NCBI RefSeq assembly: GCF_001866135.1
Contig: NZ_MODW01000002.1
Coordinates: forward strand, 704,917-768,916
Reading direction: 5' to 3'
Length of the DNA stretch: 64,000 nucleotides
From: Microbacterium sp. LCT-H2
GTDB lineage: Bacteria > Actinomycetota > Actinomycetes > Actinomycetales > Microbacteriaceae
Below the pieces are notes generated by a model. The model was not told where the DNA came from. It did no database searches and saw only the letters and a list, made by a program, of their open reading frames with translations. The position numbers and the translations under genes were made by a program. Below, one piece after another: positions 23,710-35,625 of the stretch. The stretch's first letter is position 1; every line of letters begins with the position of its first letter.

Positions 23710-24621
23710 TCAGCGCGCAGAGCTTGTAGACAAGTCTACGACCTCGCGAGCGGCGGTGGCGACGTCCTCGTTCACGATGAGGTGGTCGAACTCGTTCTGC
23801 GCCGCCAGCTCGACCTTCGCGGTGCGCAGTCGGCGGCTCCGTTCCTCGGCGTCCTCGGTGCCGCGCCCGACCAGCCGGTGCACCAGCTCATCCCAGCTCG
23901 GCGGCAGGAGGAAGATGAGCGTCGCGGACGGCTCGGCCTCGCGTACCTGGCGCGCGCCCTGGAGGTCGATCTCCAGCAGGACGGTCTTCCCCTCGGCCAG
24001 GGCGGCGTCGATAGGGGCGCGCGGAGTGCCGTAGCGGGAGCGATTGTGCACCACCGCGTACTCCAGCAGCTCACCGTCGGCGATCAGACGGTCGAACTCG
24101 GCGTCGTCGACGAAGTAGTAGTGCACGCCGTCGATCTCGCCGGGGCGCGGTGGTCGGGTGGTGGCCGACACGGACAGGTGGATCTCGGGGTTGTTCTCGC
24201 GGATGTGCGCGGCGACCGTCCCCTTGCCCACCGCCGTGGGGCCGGCGAGGACGAGGAGCCGGCTGCGCGCCCCGCGCGGCGTCGACACCGGGAAGCGCTC
24301 GTCCAGCCACTCCTCCAGCACCCGTCGCTGCCGCGCCCCGAGACCGCCGAGCCGCTTGACGGGCGAGATGTGCAGCTGCTCCAGCACGCGGTCGCGCTTT
24401 CCCGCGCCGATCGCCGGAAGGGCGAGGAGGAAGTCGGTGATGCGCATGGACCCCTCGACCGAGTCGGGGTCCTCCGTCGCGCGATGCAGCACAGACTGCG
24501 GGGTGACGACGCGCATCGTCAGGTCGCGCTTCACCGAGGCTCTGGCGCGTCGTCTCTCGACGGCGCGGCGCGCCGCGGCGGCCCTGTCGACCTCGGGGAC
24601 GGTGCGGCGTTCCTCAGCCAC
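23710..24621 (-). CDS. gmk: mIHF-guanylate kinase fusion protein
   Basis: Two domains usually encoded by adjacent genes are joined in one 303-aa frame. Residues about 10-105 match the actinobacterial integration host factor mIHF ([20 protein letters not shown], then [17 protein letters not shown] and [12 protein letters not shown], the helix-two-turn-helix region). Residues about 118-303 are guanylate kinase: P-loop [39 protein letters not shown] and [13 protein letters not shown]. The kinase converts GMP to GDP. The chosen start GTG overlaps the pyrF stop by 8 bases. No stop or start signal separates the domains. Confidence 0.9.
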   Translation of the reverse strand: MAEERRTVPEVDRAAAARRAVERRRARASVKRDLTMRVVTPQSVLHRATEDPDSVEGSMRITDFLLALPAIGAGKRDRVLEQLHISPVKRLGGLGARQRRVLEEWLDERFPVSTPRGARSRLLVLAGPTAVGKGTVAAHIRENNPEIHLSVSATTRPPRPGEIDGVHYYFVDDAEFDRLIADGELLEYAVVHNRSRYGTPRAPIDAALAEGKTVLLEIDLQGARQVREAEPSATLIFLLPPSWDELVHRLVGRGTEDAEERSRRLRTAKVELAAQNEFDHLIVNEDVATAAREVVDLSTSSAR

Positions 24622-25455
24622 GGCTGACCTCTCGATACTGGGCGGCACGGTCGGCGATCGTCTCGGCGAGGGCCGCCGGGCCCGCGGAGAGGAGGCTGCG
24701 GCTCTCGCTCGCGATCACCGAGGCGGCCTGAGGGCCGAAGCGGCGGGCGAGATCCGCGGGAGTGGCGCCCTGCGCGCCGAAGCCGGGGGCGAGGATCGGG
24801 GCGACCGGCGCGAACGGCGCGATGCCGGCCTGTTCCTGGTCCACCGTGGCACCGATGACGAAGCCGAAACTGCCCCACTCCCCCGCGGGCGTCGCGTCGG
24901 CGTTCCGACGCGACACCTCGGCGATGACGGCGGCGGAGACGGTCTCGCCGTCCGCGGTCGTCGCCTGCTGCAGCGCGGTCGCCTCGGGGTTGCTCGTCGC
25001 GGCCAGGACGAAGAGCCCCTTGCCGTGCTCCTCGGCCAGGGCGAACGCGCCCTCCAGCGCTCCGACGCCGAGGTACGGATTCGCCGTCAGCGCATCGGCC
25101 TCCAGCGGCGCGCCGGTGGGCAGCCACGCCTGGGCGTAGTCCGTCATCGTCGACCCGATGTCGCCGCGCTTGGCGTCCGCGATCACGAGCAGTCCGGCCG
25201 CCCGCGCGGCGGCGAGCACATCCTCCAGCGCGGCGAACCCGGCCGCGCCGTATCGCTCGAAGAACGACACCTGCGGCTTGACGATCCCGACGCGACCGGC
25301 GGCCGCCTCGACGGTACGGAGCCCGAACTCACGGACTCCGGCGGCATCGGGCGGCAGCCCCCACGCCGCCAGCAGAGCGGCGTGGGGGTCGATGCCGACG
25401 CAGAGCGGGCCGTGCGCCTCGAGGGCCGTGCGAGCCCGCTCGCCGAAGCGTGCCG

Positions 25456-25459
<4 letters not shown>
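24614..25459 (-). CDS. pyrF: Orotidine 5'-phosphate decarboxylase (subfamily 2)
   Basis: This is the last step of UMP synthesis. The type-2 OMP decarboxylase signature is present: [12 protein letters not shown] near the start and [14 protein letters not shown] (catalytic Lys and Asp near residue 93-98). VVAP-like phosphate residues appear as LAPGFGAQG. At 281 aa it matches the longer actinobacterial form. It overlaps the carB stop by 4 bases (ATGA). Confidence 0.95.
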
Positions 25460-28742
<3,283 letters not shown>

Positions 28743-28743
<1 letters not shown>

Positions 28744-29921
28744 TACTGTGCGTCCTTCTTGTTCGCGATGACCATGTCGCGGAAGCGGTCGAAGAGGTAG
28801 TTGGCGTCGTGCGGTCCGGCCGCGGCCTCGGGGTGGTACTGCACCGAGAAGGCGGGGATGTCGAGGGCGCGCAGGCCCTCCACGACGTTGTCGTTGAGGC
28901 CGACGTGGCTGACCTCGACCTTGCCGTAGCCGTGCGGGCTGTCGAAGGAGCCCTCCAGGGGCGCCTCCACGGCGAAGCCGTGGTTGTGCGCGGTGATCTC
29001 CACCTTGCCCGTCTGCTTGTCCAGCACGGGCTGGTTGATGCCGCGGTGGCCGAACGGTAGCTTGTACGTGCCGAGCCCCAGGGCCCGGCCGAGGAGCTGG
29101 TTGCCGAAGCAGATCCCGAAGAAGGGCAGCCCGTCGTCGAGGACCGCGCGCAGCAGCTCGACGTGGTCGCCCGACGCCGCGGGGTCGCCGGGACCGTTCG
29201 AGTAGAAGACGGCCACCGGCTCGATGGCCCGGATCTCGTCGATGCTGACGTCCTGCGGGAGGACGTGCACGTCAAAGCCGCGGGCGGCGAGGTTGTCGAT
29301 CGTCGCCTGCTTCACGCCGAGGTCGAGCACGGCGAGGTTGCCGATGCGCTCCCCCACCGCCGGGGTGACGGTCGCGGTCTCGACCGAGACCTGGGCCGAG
29401 AGGTTGAGGCCGGTCATCTCCGGAGCCTCGCGGACGATGCGCAGCTGCTCCTCCGGGTCGAGCTCCGCCTCCGCACCCGAGAAGATGCCGCCGCGCATGG
29501 AGCCGGCGGAGCGGATGTGCCGGGTGACCGCGCGGGTGTCGACGCCGCTGATGCCGACGATGCCGTCTTCGACGAGGACCTCGTCGAGGGAGGCGTTCGC
29601 GCGCCAGTTCGAGACGACGCGCGAGGGGTCGCGCACGATGTAGCCGGCGACCCAGATGCGGCGCGACTCGGTGTCCTCGTCGTTCATGCCGGTGTTGCCG
29701 ATGTGCGGGGCGGTCTGCAGGACGATCTGCCCGGCGTAGGACGGGTCGGTGATGGTCTCCTGGTATCCCGACATGCCGGTGGCGAACACGACCTCGCCGA
29801 GAGTGCGCCCGCGCGCGCCGTAGGCACGTCCGCGGTGTCGGGTGCCGTCCTCCAGGACGAGGACGGCGGGGTCGGGAAGGCGGGCCGTGGAGGCCTGCGG
29901 GGAGGAAGTCGAGAGGGTCAT
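28743..29921 (-). CDS. carA: Carbamoyl-phosphate synthase small chain (glutaminase)
   Basis: The N-terminal CarA domain includes [18 protein letters not shown] and [17 protein letters not shown]. The C-terminal class I glutaminase carries the nucleophile Cys in [11 protein letters not shown] (near residue 275) and the His/Glu pair in [12 protein letters not shown]. It provides ammonia to CarB. Length 392 aa is normal. AGGAGC precedes the ATG, which overlaps the upstream gene stop by 4 bases. Confidence 0.97.
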
Positions 29922-30430
29922 GACGAAGCTCCTGTGTCAGGGGCGGCGGGGATGAGCCGCTGCAGGTCGGAGATGAGGGTCGGGAGGTCGCCGCCGGTGA
30001 GGCGCACATAGCTGTCGACGACGGTCGTGTCGTCGACGTGCCACGAGATGCGCACGAGCCCGCCGGGCTCCACGACGCGATCGATGGTGACGGTCGCACG
30101 GTCGACGGAGACGAGGCGGTCGGCGGCGAGGAAGACGGTGGGGGCACCGTCCAGGGCCAGCGCGATGCCGCGGTCGGTCACGGCCAGCTCACCGCGTGCG
30201 CGGAACGCCAGCGGGGTGATCGCGAGCCGTTCGAGTGGCTGCTCGTGCCGGGTGGTGGACACGTAGAGCACCTCGTCGCGGCGCGTCACCTCCGCGTGCT
30301 CCGGCACCCCGAGCGGGGCCGTGTACGCGGCATCGCGCCGCACTCGTCGTCGCCAGGCGAACAGCATCGAGAGCAGGATCAGCAGCGCGACGGCGATGAT
30401 GATCGCGACCGCGAGGTCCCGTGTGCTCAT
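29918..30430 (-). CDS. Single-pass membrane protein with PH-like domain, pyr operon
   Basis: This 170-aa protein has an N-terminal membrane helix (about residues 7-25, [19 protein letters not shown]) followed by RRRVRR, which suggests the C-terminal part is cytoplasmic. That part looks like a PH-type beta barrel ([22 protein letters not shown], then IALALDG and [19 protein letters not shown]). A gene of this type sits between pyrC and carA in many actinobacteria. No enzyme motif is visible and its function is unknown. Both ends have 4-base overlaps (pyrC before, carA after), so it is fully coupled to pyrimidine synthesis. Confidence 0.85.
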   Translation of the reverse strand: MSTRDLAVAIIIAVALLILLSMLFAWRRRVRRDAAYTAPLGVPEHAEVTRRDEVLYVSTTRHEQPLERLAITPLAFRARGELAVTDRGIALALDGAPTVFLAADRLVSVDRATVTIDRVVEPGGLVRISWHVDDTTVVDSYVRLTGGDLPTLISDLQRLIPAAPDTGASS

Positions 30431-31731
30431 GCGCCGAGCTCCTCGACGACGGCGCCGCCGTCGACCGTGAGGACGCCGCCGTGCACCGTGTACTCCACCC
30501 TGCCGGGCAGTGCGCGGCCCAGGTAGGGCGAGTTCACGCTGCGCCCGTGCAGGTCCGCGGCGGTGAACACGCCGTCGACCGCGGGGTCGTACAGCGTGAT
30601 ATGCGCGGGCTGCCCGGCGGCGAGCGGCGTGCCGTGGCCGGAGAGCCGTCCGATGCGGGCGGGCGTCGCGCTCATGACCCGGCCCACGTCGGCCCAGTCG
30701 AGCAGGCCGGTCTGCACCATCGACTGGTGCACGACCCGCAGGGCGCTCTCCAGACCGACCATGCCGTTCGCGGCGGCCTGCCACTCGCACGCCTTGTGCT
30801 CGCTGGGGTGCGGCGCGTGATCGGTCGCGACGATGTCGATCGTGCCGTCGGCGAGGCCCTCCCGGACCGCGAGGACGTCCTCTTGGCGGCGCAGCGGCGG
30901 GTTGACCTTGAACCGCGCGTCGTAGCCGCGGACGAGTTCGTCGGTGAGCAGCAGATGGTGCGGCGTGACCTCGGCCGTCACGTTGACACCGCGCTTCTTG
31001 GCCCAGCGGATGATGTCGACGGAGCCTGCCGTCGAGAGGTGGCACACGTGCAGGCGGGAGCCGACGTGCTCGGCGAGAAGCACGTCGCGGGCGATGATCG
31101 ACTCCTCGGCGACCGCCGGCCACCCGGCCAGCCCGAGCTCGGCCGAGACGGTGCCCTCGTTCATCTGGGCGCCCTCGGTGAGCCGCGGGTCCTGCGCATG
31201 CTGGGCGACGACGCCGTCGAAGGACTTCACGTACTCCAGAGCCCGGCGCATGATCAGCGGATCCCACACGCAGAAGCCGTCGTCGCTGAAGACGCGCACC
31301 TGGGCACGCGACGTGGCCATGGCGCCCAGCTCGGCGAGGCGCTCGCCCTTCTGCCCCACGGTGACGGCGCCGATCGGCTGCACGGTCGCATAGCCGGCCG
31401 CCTCGCCGAGGGCGAGCTCCTGCTCGACCACGCCCGCCGTGTCGGCGACCGGAGAGGTGTTGGGCATCGCGAACACGGCGGTGAACCCGCCGGCGGCGGC
31501 CGCTCTGGTGCCGGTGAGGATCGTCTCGGAGGCCTCGAACCCGGGTTCACGCAGATGGGTGTGCAGATCGACGAGACCCGGCAGCGCGACCAGGCCCGCG
31601 GCGTCGATCACGCGTGCGCCGGTGCGGGTGAGCCCCGCGCCGACCTCGGCGATGACGCCGTTCTCGATGATGATGTCGGCGCTGTCCGCACCGAGCAGCT
31701 GTGCACCGGTGATGACGAGGGTCTCGCTCAC
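30427..31731 (-). CDS. pyrC: Dihydroorotase
   Basis: This class I zinc amidohydrolase cyclises carbamoyl-aspartate to dihydroorotate. Zinc ligands are visible in [10 protein letters not shown] (near residue 57) and [11 protein letters not shown] (near 304). The other His residues lie in [23 protein letters not shown] is typical of PyrC. Length 434 aa is normal. It overlaps pyrB and the PH-protein gene by 4 bases each. Confidence 0.97.
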   Translation of the reverse strand: MSETLVITGAQLLGADSADIIIENGVIAEVGAGLTRTGARVIDAAGLVALPGLVDLHTHLREPGFEASETILTGTRAAAAGGFTAVFAMPNTSPVADTAGVVEQELALGEAAGYATVQPIGAVTVGQKGERLAELGAMATSRAQVRVFSDDGFCVWDPLIMRRALEYVKSFDGVVAQHAQDPRLTEGAQMNEGTVSAELGLAGWPAVAEESIIARDVLLAEHVGSRLHVCHLSTAGSVDIIRWAKKRGVNVTAEVTPHHLLLTDELVRGYDARFKVNPPLRRQEDVLAVREGLADGTIDIVATDHAPHPSEHKACEWQAAANGMVGLESALRVVHQSMVQTGLLDWADVGRVMSATPARIGRLSGHGTPLAAGQPAHITLYDPAVDGVFTAADLHGRSVNSPYLGRALPGRVEYTVHGGVLTVDGGAVVEELGA

Positions 31732-32693
31732 AGGTCTCCCCCTCGTTCGTCGTCTCGTTCCCCTGCCAGCAGCAGGTACAGCACCGCCATGCGCACGGAG
31801 ACCCCGTTCGACACCTGTTCCAGCACCGTCGAACGGGGGGAATCGGCAGCTTCGGAGGAGATCTCCAGTCCCCGGTTCATGGGTCCGGGGTGCAGGACAA
31901 TGCTACCGCCCGGCAGAGCCGCCACGCGCCGTGCGTCCAGGCCCCACCGGCGCGAATACTCCCGCTCAGTCGGGAAATACGCCGCGTTCATGCGCTCGAG
32001 CTGGATGCGCAGCATCATCACGGCGTCCGGCCCCTCCGCGAGGGCTTCGTCCAGGTCGTAGACCACGCGGACCGGCCACAGGGACACGTTCTGCGGAACC
32101 AGGGTGGGCGGTGCCACGAGCGTGACCTCGGCGCCGAGCGTCGTGAGCAGCCAGACGTTGGAGCGCGCCACGCGGGAGTGCAGCACGTCGCCGACGATCG
32201 TGACGCGGAGACCGGAGAGATCGCGTCCCCGGCTGTCCGCACCGAATCGGCGCTTGCGGATGGTGAAGGCGTCGAGGAGCGCCTGGGTGGGGTGCTCGTG
32301 CGTGCCGTCGCCCGCGTTGACGACGCCGGCGGAGATCCAGCCGCTCGTGGCGAGCGTCTGCGGGGCCCCGGAGCCGGGGTGCCGCACGACGACCGCGTCG
32401 GCGCCGATCGCCTCGAGCGTCTGTGCGGTGTCCTTCAGGCTCTCGCCCTTGGAGACGCTGGAGCCCTTGGCGGCGAAGTTGATGACGTCGGCGGACAGGC
32501 GCTTCGCCGCGGCCTCGAACGAGATGCGAGTTCGCGTGGAGTCCTCGAAGAAGAGGTTCACGACCGTCTTGCCGCGGAGCGTGGGAAGCTTCTTGACCTC
32601 GCGGGACTGGGTGTCGGCCATGTCCTCCGCGACATCGAGGATGCGCAGGGCGGTCGCTCTGTCGAGCGTGCGGGTGTCGAGGAGATGCCTCAT
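31728..32693 (-). CDS. pyrB: Aspartate carbamoyltransferase catalytic subunit
   Basis: It condenses carbamoyl phosphate with aspartate. The carbamoyl-phosphate site [19 protein letters not shown] lies near residue 49, and [12 protein letters not shown] and [11 protein letters not shown] are also in place. Length 321 aa is normal. No pyrI regulatory subunit is present, as usual outside enterobacteria, so control is expected through PyrR. It overlaps pyrR by 4 bases. Confidence 0.97.
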   Translation of the reverse strand: MRHLLDTRTLDRATALRILDVAEDMADTQSREVKKLPTLRGKTVVNLFFEDSTRTRISFEAAAKRLSADVINFAAKGSSVSKGESLKDTAQTLEAIGADAVVVRHPGSGAPQTLATSGWISAGVVNAGDGTHEHPTQALLDAFTIRKRRFGADSRGRDLSGLRVTIVGDVLHSRVARSNVWLLTTLGAEVTLVAPPTLVPQNVSLWPVRVVYDLDEALAEGPDAVMMLRIQLERMNAAYFPTEREYSRRWGLDARRVAALPGGSIVLHPGPMNRGLEISSEAADSPRSTVLEQVSNGVSVRMAVLYLLLAGERDDERGGDL

Positions 32694-33220
32694 TCGCCGA
32701 TCGTCACCTCCTCGGCGCCGTCGTTCTCGAACAGACGCACGTTGACGCGCTCGGTGCGCGCGGACGGGATGTTCTTGCCCACGAAGTCGGGGCGGATGGG
32801 AAGCTCCCGGTGTCCGCGGTCGATGAGGATTGCGAGCCGCACGACGGCGGGACGGCCGATCGACTGCAGGGCGTCGAGCGCGGCGCGGATGCTCCGGCCG
32901 GAGAACAGGACGTCGTCGACGAGGACGACGGTCTTCCCGTCGATGCCGCCCGGAGGGATCTCCGTCGGCTGCGGGGACCGCGTCGGGTGCTTGGCGAGGT
33001 CGTCGCGGAAGAGCGTCACGTCGAGGGACCCGACGGGGACGGAGACCTGGGCGATCTCGCTGATCAGCGCGGCGAGCCGGTGGCCTAGCGTGACGCCGCG
33101 GGTCGGGATGCCCAGCAGGACCAGGTCGTCGGCCCCGCGATTGGACTCGAGGATCTCGTGCGCGATCCGGGTCAGCGCTCGTGAGATGTCGGCTTGGTGC
33201 AGCACAGTGCGCACACTCAT
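32690..33220 (-). CDS. pyrR: PyrR bifunctional regulator / uracil phosphoribosyltransferase
   Basis: This phosphoribosyltransferase-fold RNA-binding protein senses UMP/UTP and represses the pyr operon. The PRPP loop [20 protein letters not shown] is intact near residue 100, and [16 protein letters not shown] also fits. Length 176 aa is normal. The ATG ([12 protein letters not shown]) lies downstream of a PyrR-type hairpin, which suggests autoregulation. In Mycobacterium smegmatis, PyrR has been reported to act by blocking translation at such a site. It is the first gene of the chain pyrR-pyrB-pyrC-PH-carA-carB-pyrF-gmk. Confidence 0.95.
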   Translation of the reverse strand: MSVRTVLHQADISRALTRIAHEILESNRGADDLVLLGIPTRGVTLGHRLAALISEIAQVSVPVGSLDVTLFRDDLAKHPTRSPQPTEIPPGGIDGKTVVLVDDVLFSGRSIRAALDALQSIGRPAVVRLAILIDRGHRELPIRPDFVGKNIPSARTERVNVRLFENDGAEEVTIGE

Positions 33221-33230
33221 CAGCCGCTCC

Positions 33231-33254
33231 CTTCTCCGCCTCACAGGACGGTGT
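33231..33254 (-). promoter_or_regulatory. PyrR-binding RNA hairpin in the pyrR leader
   Basis: The leader RNA contains UCCUGUGAGG (33248 down to 33239), which matches the known PyrR loop consensus UCCNGNGAGG. It can fold as CCG + bulged U + CC, loop UGUGA, then GG + CGG, the bulged stem typical of PyrR sites. The hairpin ends right beside the purine-rich GGAGAAGGGAG ribosome-binding region of pyrR. PyrR bound here could mask it. No antiterminator/terminator pair is visible, so translational repression is the likelier mechanism. Confidence 0.7.
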
Positions 33255-33274
33255 TAAAGGTTGCTTGTGATCCC

Positions 33275-33280
33275 AGTCTA
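33275..33280 (-). promoter_or_regulatory. Putative -10 element (TAGACT) of the pyr operon
   Basis: TAGACT lies 54 bases before the pyrR ATG, giving a leader of about 45-50 nt that would include the whole PyrR hairpin. The TAG of the box is also the stop codon of the upstream VapC-like gene. No clear -35 is seen. Confidence 0.4.
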
Positions 33281-33670
33281 GCGGTGCGATCGGACGCCGA
33301 CGACCTCGACACCGCGCTCTCTGGCGACCGCCGCGAGACGACGGTCGAAGGTCGCCAGCGTCGCGCCGAACGCCTCCGCTGTGACGAGTACCGCGCAGTC
33401 CGGGAGCTTCAGGGAGGTTGCGGCGCGGAGCCGCGCGATATGGACCGGTTCGTCAACCGTCTCCTCCCGACGCAGCAGCCCAAGGGAGTCGATCTTGGCG
33501 AGATCGGCGAGCTCTGTGCCCATCCGCGCCGGATGCACGAGCACCTCCGCGAGGGTGATCGGGTGGATCAGAAGGTCTTCCTCGGTATCGAGGATGTCGA
33601 ACGCCGCATCCTGGTGGACATCGTCGGCGGAAAGGTGCGCGATGAGGACACCGGTGTCCACGACGATCAC
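33278..33670 (-). CDS. PIN-domain toxin (VapC-like)
   Basis: A 130-aa PIN-domain protein, probably an RNase toxin. Acidic metal ligands are visible: Asp in [11 protein letters not shown] (residue 5), Glu in LAEVLVHP, Asp in KLPDCAVL and Asp in [12 protein letters not shown]. The GTG start overlaps the upstream antitoxin stop by 4 bases (GTGA), the classic TA layout with antitoxin first. It ends within the predicted pyrR promoter. The RNA target cannot be predicted. Confidence 0.85.
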   Translation of the reverse strand: MIVVDTGVLIAHLSADDVHQDAAFDILDTEEDLLIHPITLAEVLVHPARMGTELADLAKIDSLGLLRREETVDEPVHIARLRAATSLKLPDCAVLVTAEAFGATLATFDRRLAAVARERGVEVVGVRSHR

Positions 33671-33924
33671 TCCGGCCAGTCCTTCCGAAGAGCGTCGAGA
33701 TACCCCGGTGGATACGCGATCGATCCTCGCGTCGCCTCGAGCGCCGCCCGCCGGGTCGCGCGCCGGTGGGATCCTCGCTCTGCGAGCCGCTCCGCCCCCA
33801 GCACCGCGAGCCTCGCCACCTGCTCCGACTTCGGTAGTCCCGGCCACTCGCTTTCCGCGAGTTCCAGCGCGTCGCGCAGCGCGGCGGTCTGCGTCACCTG
33901 GATACGGGTCAGAGCGGTCGGCAT
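33667..33924 (-). CDS. Putative antitoxin paired with the PIN toxin
   Basis: A small 85-aa protein directly upstream of the VapC-like toxin and coupled to it. The N-terminus RIQVTQTAALRDALELAES has the pattern of a short DNA-binding strand and helix, compatible with ribbon-helix-helix or similar antitoxins. The C-terminal half ([19 protein letters not shown]) would be the toxin-binding tail. I assign it by position and size more than by motif. The ATG lies 7 bases after a TACAGT box, so its mRNA is probably leaderless. Confidence 0.7.
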   Translation of the reverse strand: MPTALTRIQVTQTAALRDALELAESEWPGLPKSEQVARLAVLGAERLAERGSHRRATRRAALEATRGSIAYPPGYLDALRKDWPE

Positions 33925-33930
33925 CGCTTC

Positions 33931-33960
33931 ACTGTACCACCGGCTGCGCTCGGTGGTACA
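33931..33960 (-). promoter_or_regulatory. Antitoxin promoter with overlapping palindromic operator
   Basis: TGTACCACCG (33933-33942) and CGGTGGTACA (33951-33960) form a perfect 10-bp inverted repeat with an 8-nt spacer. On the minus strand one arm runs into TACAGT (33936 down to 33931), a good -10 box only 6 bases from the antitoxin ATG. An antitoxin or TA complex bound to the palindrome would cover the promoter, the usual autorepression of VapBC modules. It also begins 8 bases (33960) from the stop of the convergently irrelevant upstream gene ending at 33968, so a terminator role for that gene is an alternative. Confidence 0.6.
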
Positions 33961-33967
33961 GGCGTGC

Positions 33968-35545
33968 TCAGCTCGCCTCGCGGAGCACCGGATCCGTCAC
34001 GTCGTCGATCTTCGAGGAGCGGATCGGGTGGCCGCTCGTGGAGAGGCAGCGTCCGGTCTTCAGGTCCCACTTCCAGTCGTGCATGCTGCACGTGAGGATG
34101 CCGTCCTCGTCGACCTTCCCCGTCTTGGTGAGGTCGGCGCGCAGGTGCGGGCAGCGGCGCTGGACGACCCAGTCGCCGATCTCCGCGTCCTCGGTCTGGT
34201 CGGTCTGCTCCTGGTACCAGTTCTCGACGTACTCGATCCGGTCGACCGAGAGGCACTTGAGGAACGTGGTGAGGAACTCGTTGAACTTGCCGCTGCGCCC
34301 GACCGAGAACTGCATCGACAGGAAGATCGAGTTCGACCAGTCGATCTCGTGGTCGCGGATGTTCGTCGACACGAGGTCGGCCGGGATCGTGTACCAGTAC
34401 ACGCACTCCTCCCCTGCGTACTCGCGGACCTTGGCGCGCGGGAAGTCGACCACCATGTCCAGCTCCCCGATGCGGAAGCGGACGTGCCCGCCGACTCCGA
34501 GGCGGATGGTGCGCGACTTCTTCAGCAGCGGCTCCCACCACTCCTTGATCGCCGCGAGCATCTCGTCCGGCGGGATGATCGCGGCGCGAGAGGCCTCCTC
34601 GTCGCGGATCTCCTGCTGGCGGGTCGCGCGCTGCTCCTCCAGGTACTCCCACTTCTCGTCGAAGATGTGGGCGAGCTCGGCCTCGGTGTAGAGCGTCTGC
34701 TCGGTGGTCACCGCACCGCCGTCGATCGTGACGAGAGTGCCGGGGACGAAGAGCTGCCCGTCGTACTTCGGTGCCAGCTCCTTCATGTGCGCGATGAACT
34801 GCTTCTGGTCCGTGAAGATGGACTCGCCGTTGCGACCCATCCCGTTGAAGTCGAAGAGGTCGCCGCGGAGGAACATGGGCGGACCCGCCATCGGGAAGAC
34901 GTGCGGAGCGTCGACCTTCTCGATGTAGTACATCGCCCGCTTGTTCTGCGCCTCGCGCTTGAGGCGGGCGAAGTTCTGCTTCGCGTCCAGCGGCAGGTCG
35001 TAGACCATGGGCCACCAGATCGCCCCGGAGACCTGCGTGAAGTAGGCGTCGGGCTTCCCGAAGTGCAGCAGCTTGTCGAGATCGAGCGGGTGCGAGTCGT
35101 TCTGGTTCAGCATCGAGCCCGTGCCGTCGTCCACGCTGAGCGACGAGTCGCCGATCGGGCCGTCGCTCGGCGCGCGCAGCGGGGTGATCATCATCTTGAG
35201 CGCCCCGCGCTCGATGATCTCGCCGGCGGGCGCGTAGGTGATGTTCGTATAGCCGAGCGCCCGGATGTCCTGCTCCAGGTCGTCGATCGGGTACTCCGGC
35301 AGGAGCACCTCGATGTCCTTGCGAATGTACCGCTCCAGCAGCGCCGGATCGAAGTGGTCGCGGTGCCGGTGCGAGATGTAGAGGAAGTCGGCTTCGCGGC
35401 CGTAGCGCTCCCAGTCGAGGGCACGGTTGTCCGGGAACGGGAACCAGGACCCGAAGAAGGACGGGCCGAGCACCGGGTCACAGATGATGTTGCCGCCGAC
35501 CGTCTCGATGAACATGCCGGCGTGGCCGAGTCCCGTGATCCGCAT
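33968..35545 (-). CDS. Metallo-beta-lactamase fold protein with C-terminal Rieske domain
   Basis: This 525-aa two-domain protein begins with a UlaG-type metallo-beta-lactamase fold. ITGLGHAGMFIET is at the start and the metal motif SHRHRDHFD (HxHxDH) lies near residue 60. A Rieske 2Fe-2S domain is at the C-terminus, with ligands in RRCPHLRADL (near 464) and TCSMHDWKWDL (near 487). The domain pair recalls CMP-N-acetylneuraminate hydroxylase, in which the Rieske domain precedes the hydrolase fold; here the order is reversed. Substrate is unknown. The ATG has AGAGGA upstream and a TACAAT box 29 bases away. It is monocistronic, between a SNF2 helicase and the TA pair. Confidence 0.88.
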   Translation of the reverse strand: MRITGLGHAGMFIETVGGNIICDPVLGPSFFGSWFPFPDNRALDWERYGREADFLYISHRHRDHFDPALLERYIRKDIEVLLPEYPIDDLEQDIRALGYTNITYAPAGEIIERGALKMMITPLRAPSDGPIGDSSLSVDDGTGSMLNQNDSHPLDLDKLLHFGKPDAYFTQVSGAIWWPMVYDLPLDAKQNFARLKREAQNKRAMYYIEKVDAPHVFPMAGPPMFLRGDLFDFNGMGRNGESIFTDQKQFIAHMKELAPKYDGQLFVPGTLVTIDGGAVTTEQTLYTEAELAHIFDEKWEYLEEQRATRQQEIRDEEASRAAIIPPDEMLAAIKEWWEPLLKKSRTIRLGVGGHVRFRIGELDMVVDFPRAKVREYAGEECVYWYTIPADLVSTNIRDHEIDWSNSIFLSMQFSVGRSGKFNEFLTTFLKCLSVDRIEYVENWYQEQTDQTEDAEIGDWVVQRRCPHLRADLTKTGKVDEDGILTCSMHDWKWDLKTGRCLSTSGHPIRSSKIDDVTDPVLREAS

Positions 35546-35573
35546 TGCATTCCTCTCGAAGATGAACCGTTCG

Positions 35574-35579
35574 ATTGTA
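35574..35579 (-). promoter_or_regulatory. Putative -10 element (TACAAT) of the Rieske/MBL gene
   Basis: TACAAT lies 28 bases upstream of the ATG, implying a leader of about 20 nt that includes GAGAGGA. No clear -35. Confidence 0.45.
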
Positions 35580-35625
35580 CCGACGGCTCCCTGAGCACCC
35601 GGCGGGACGAGCCGGGGAAAACGGT

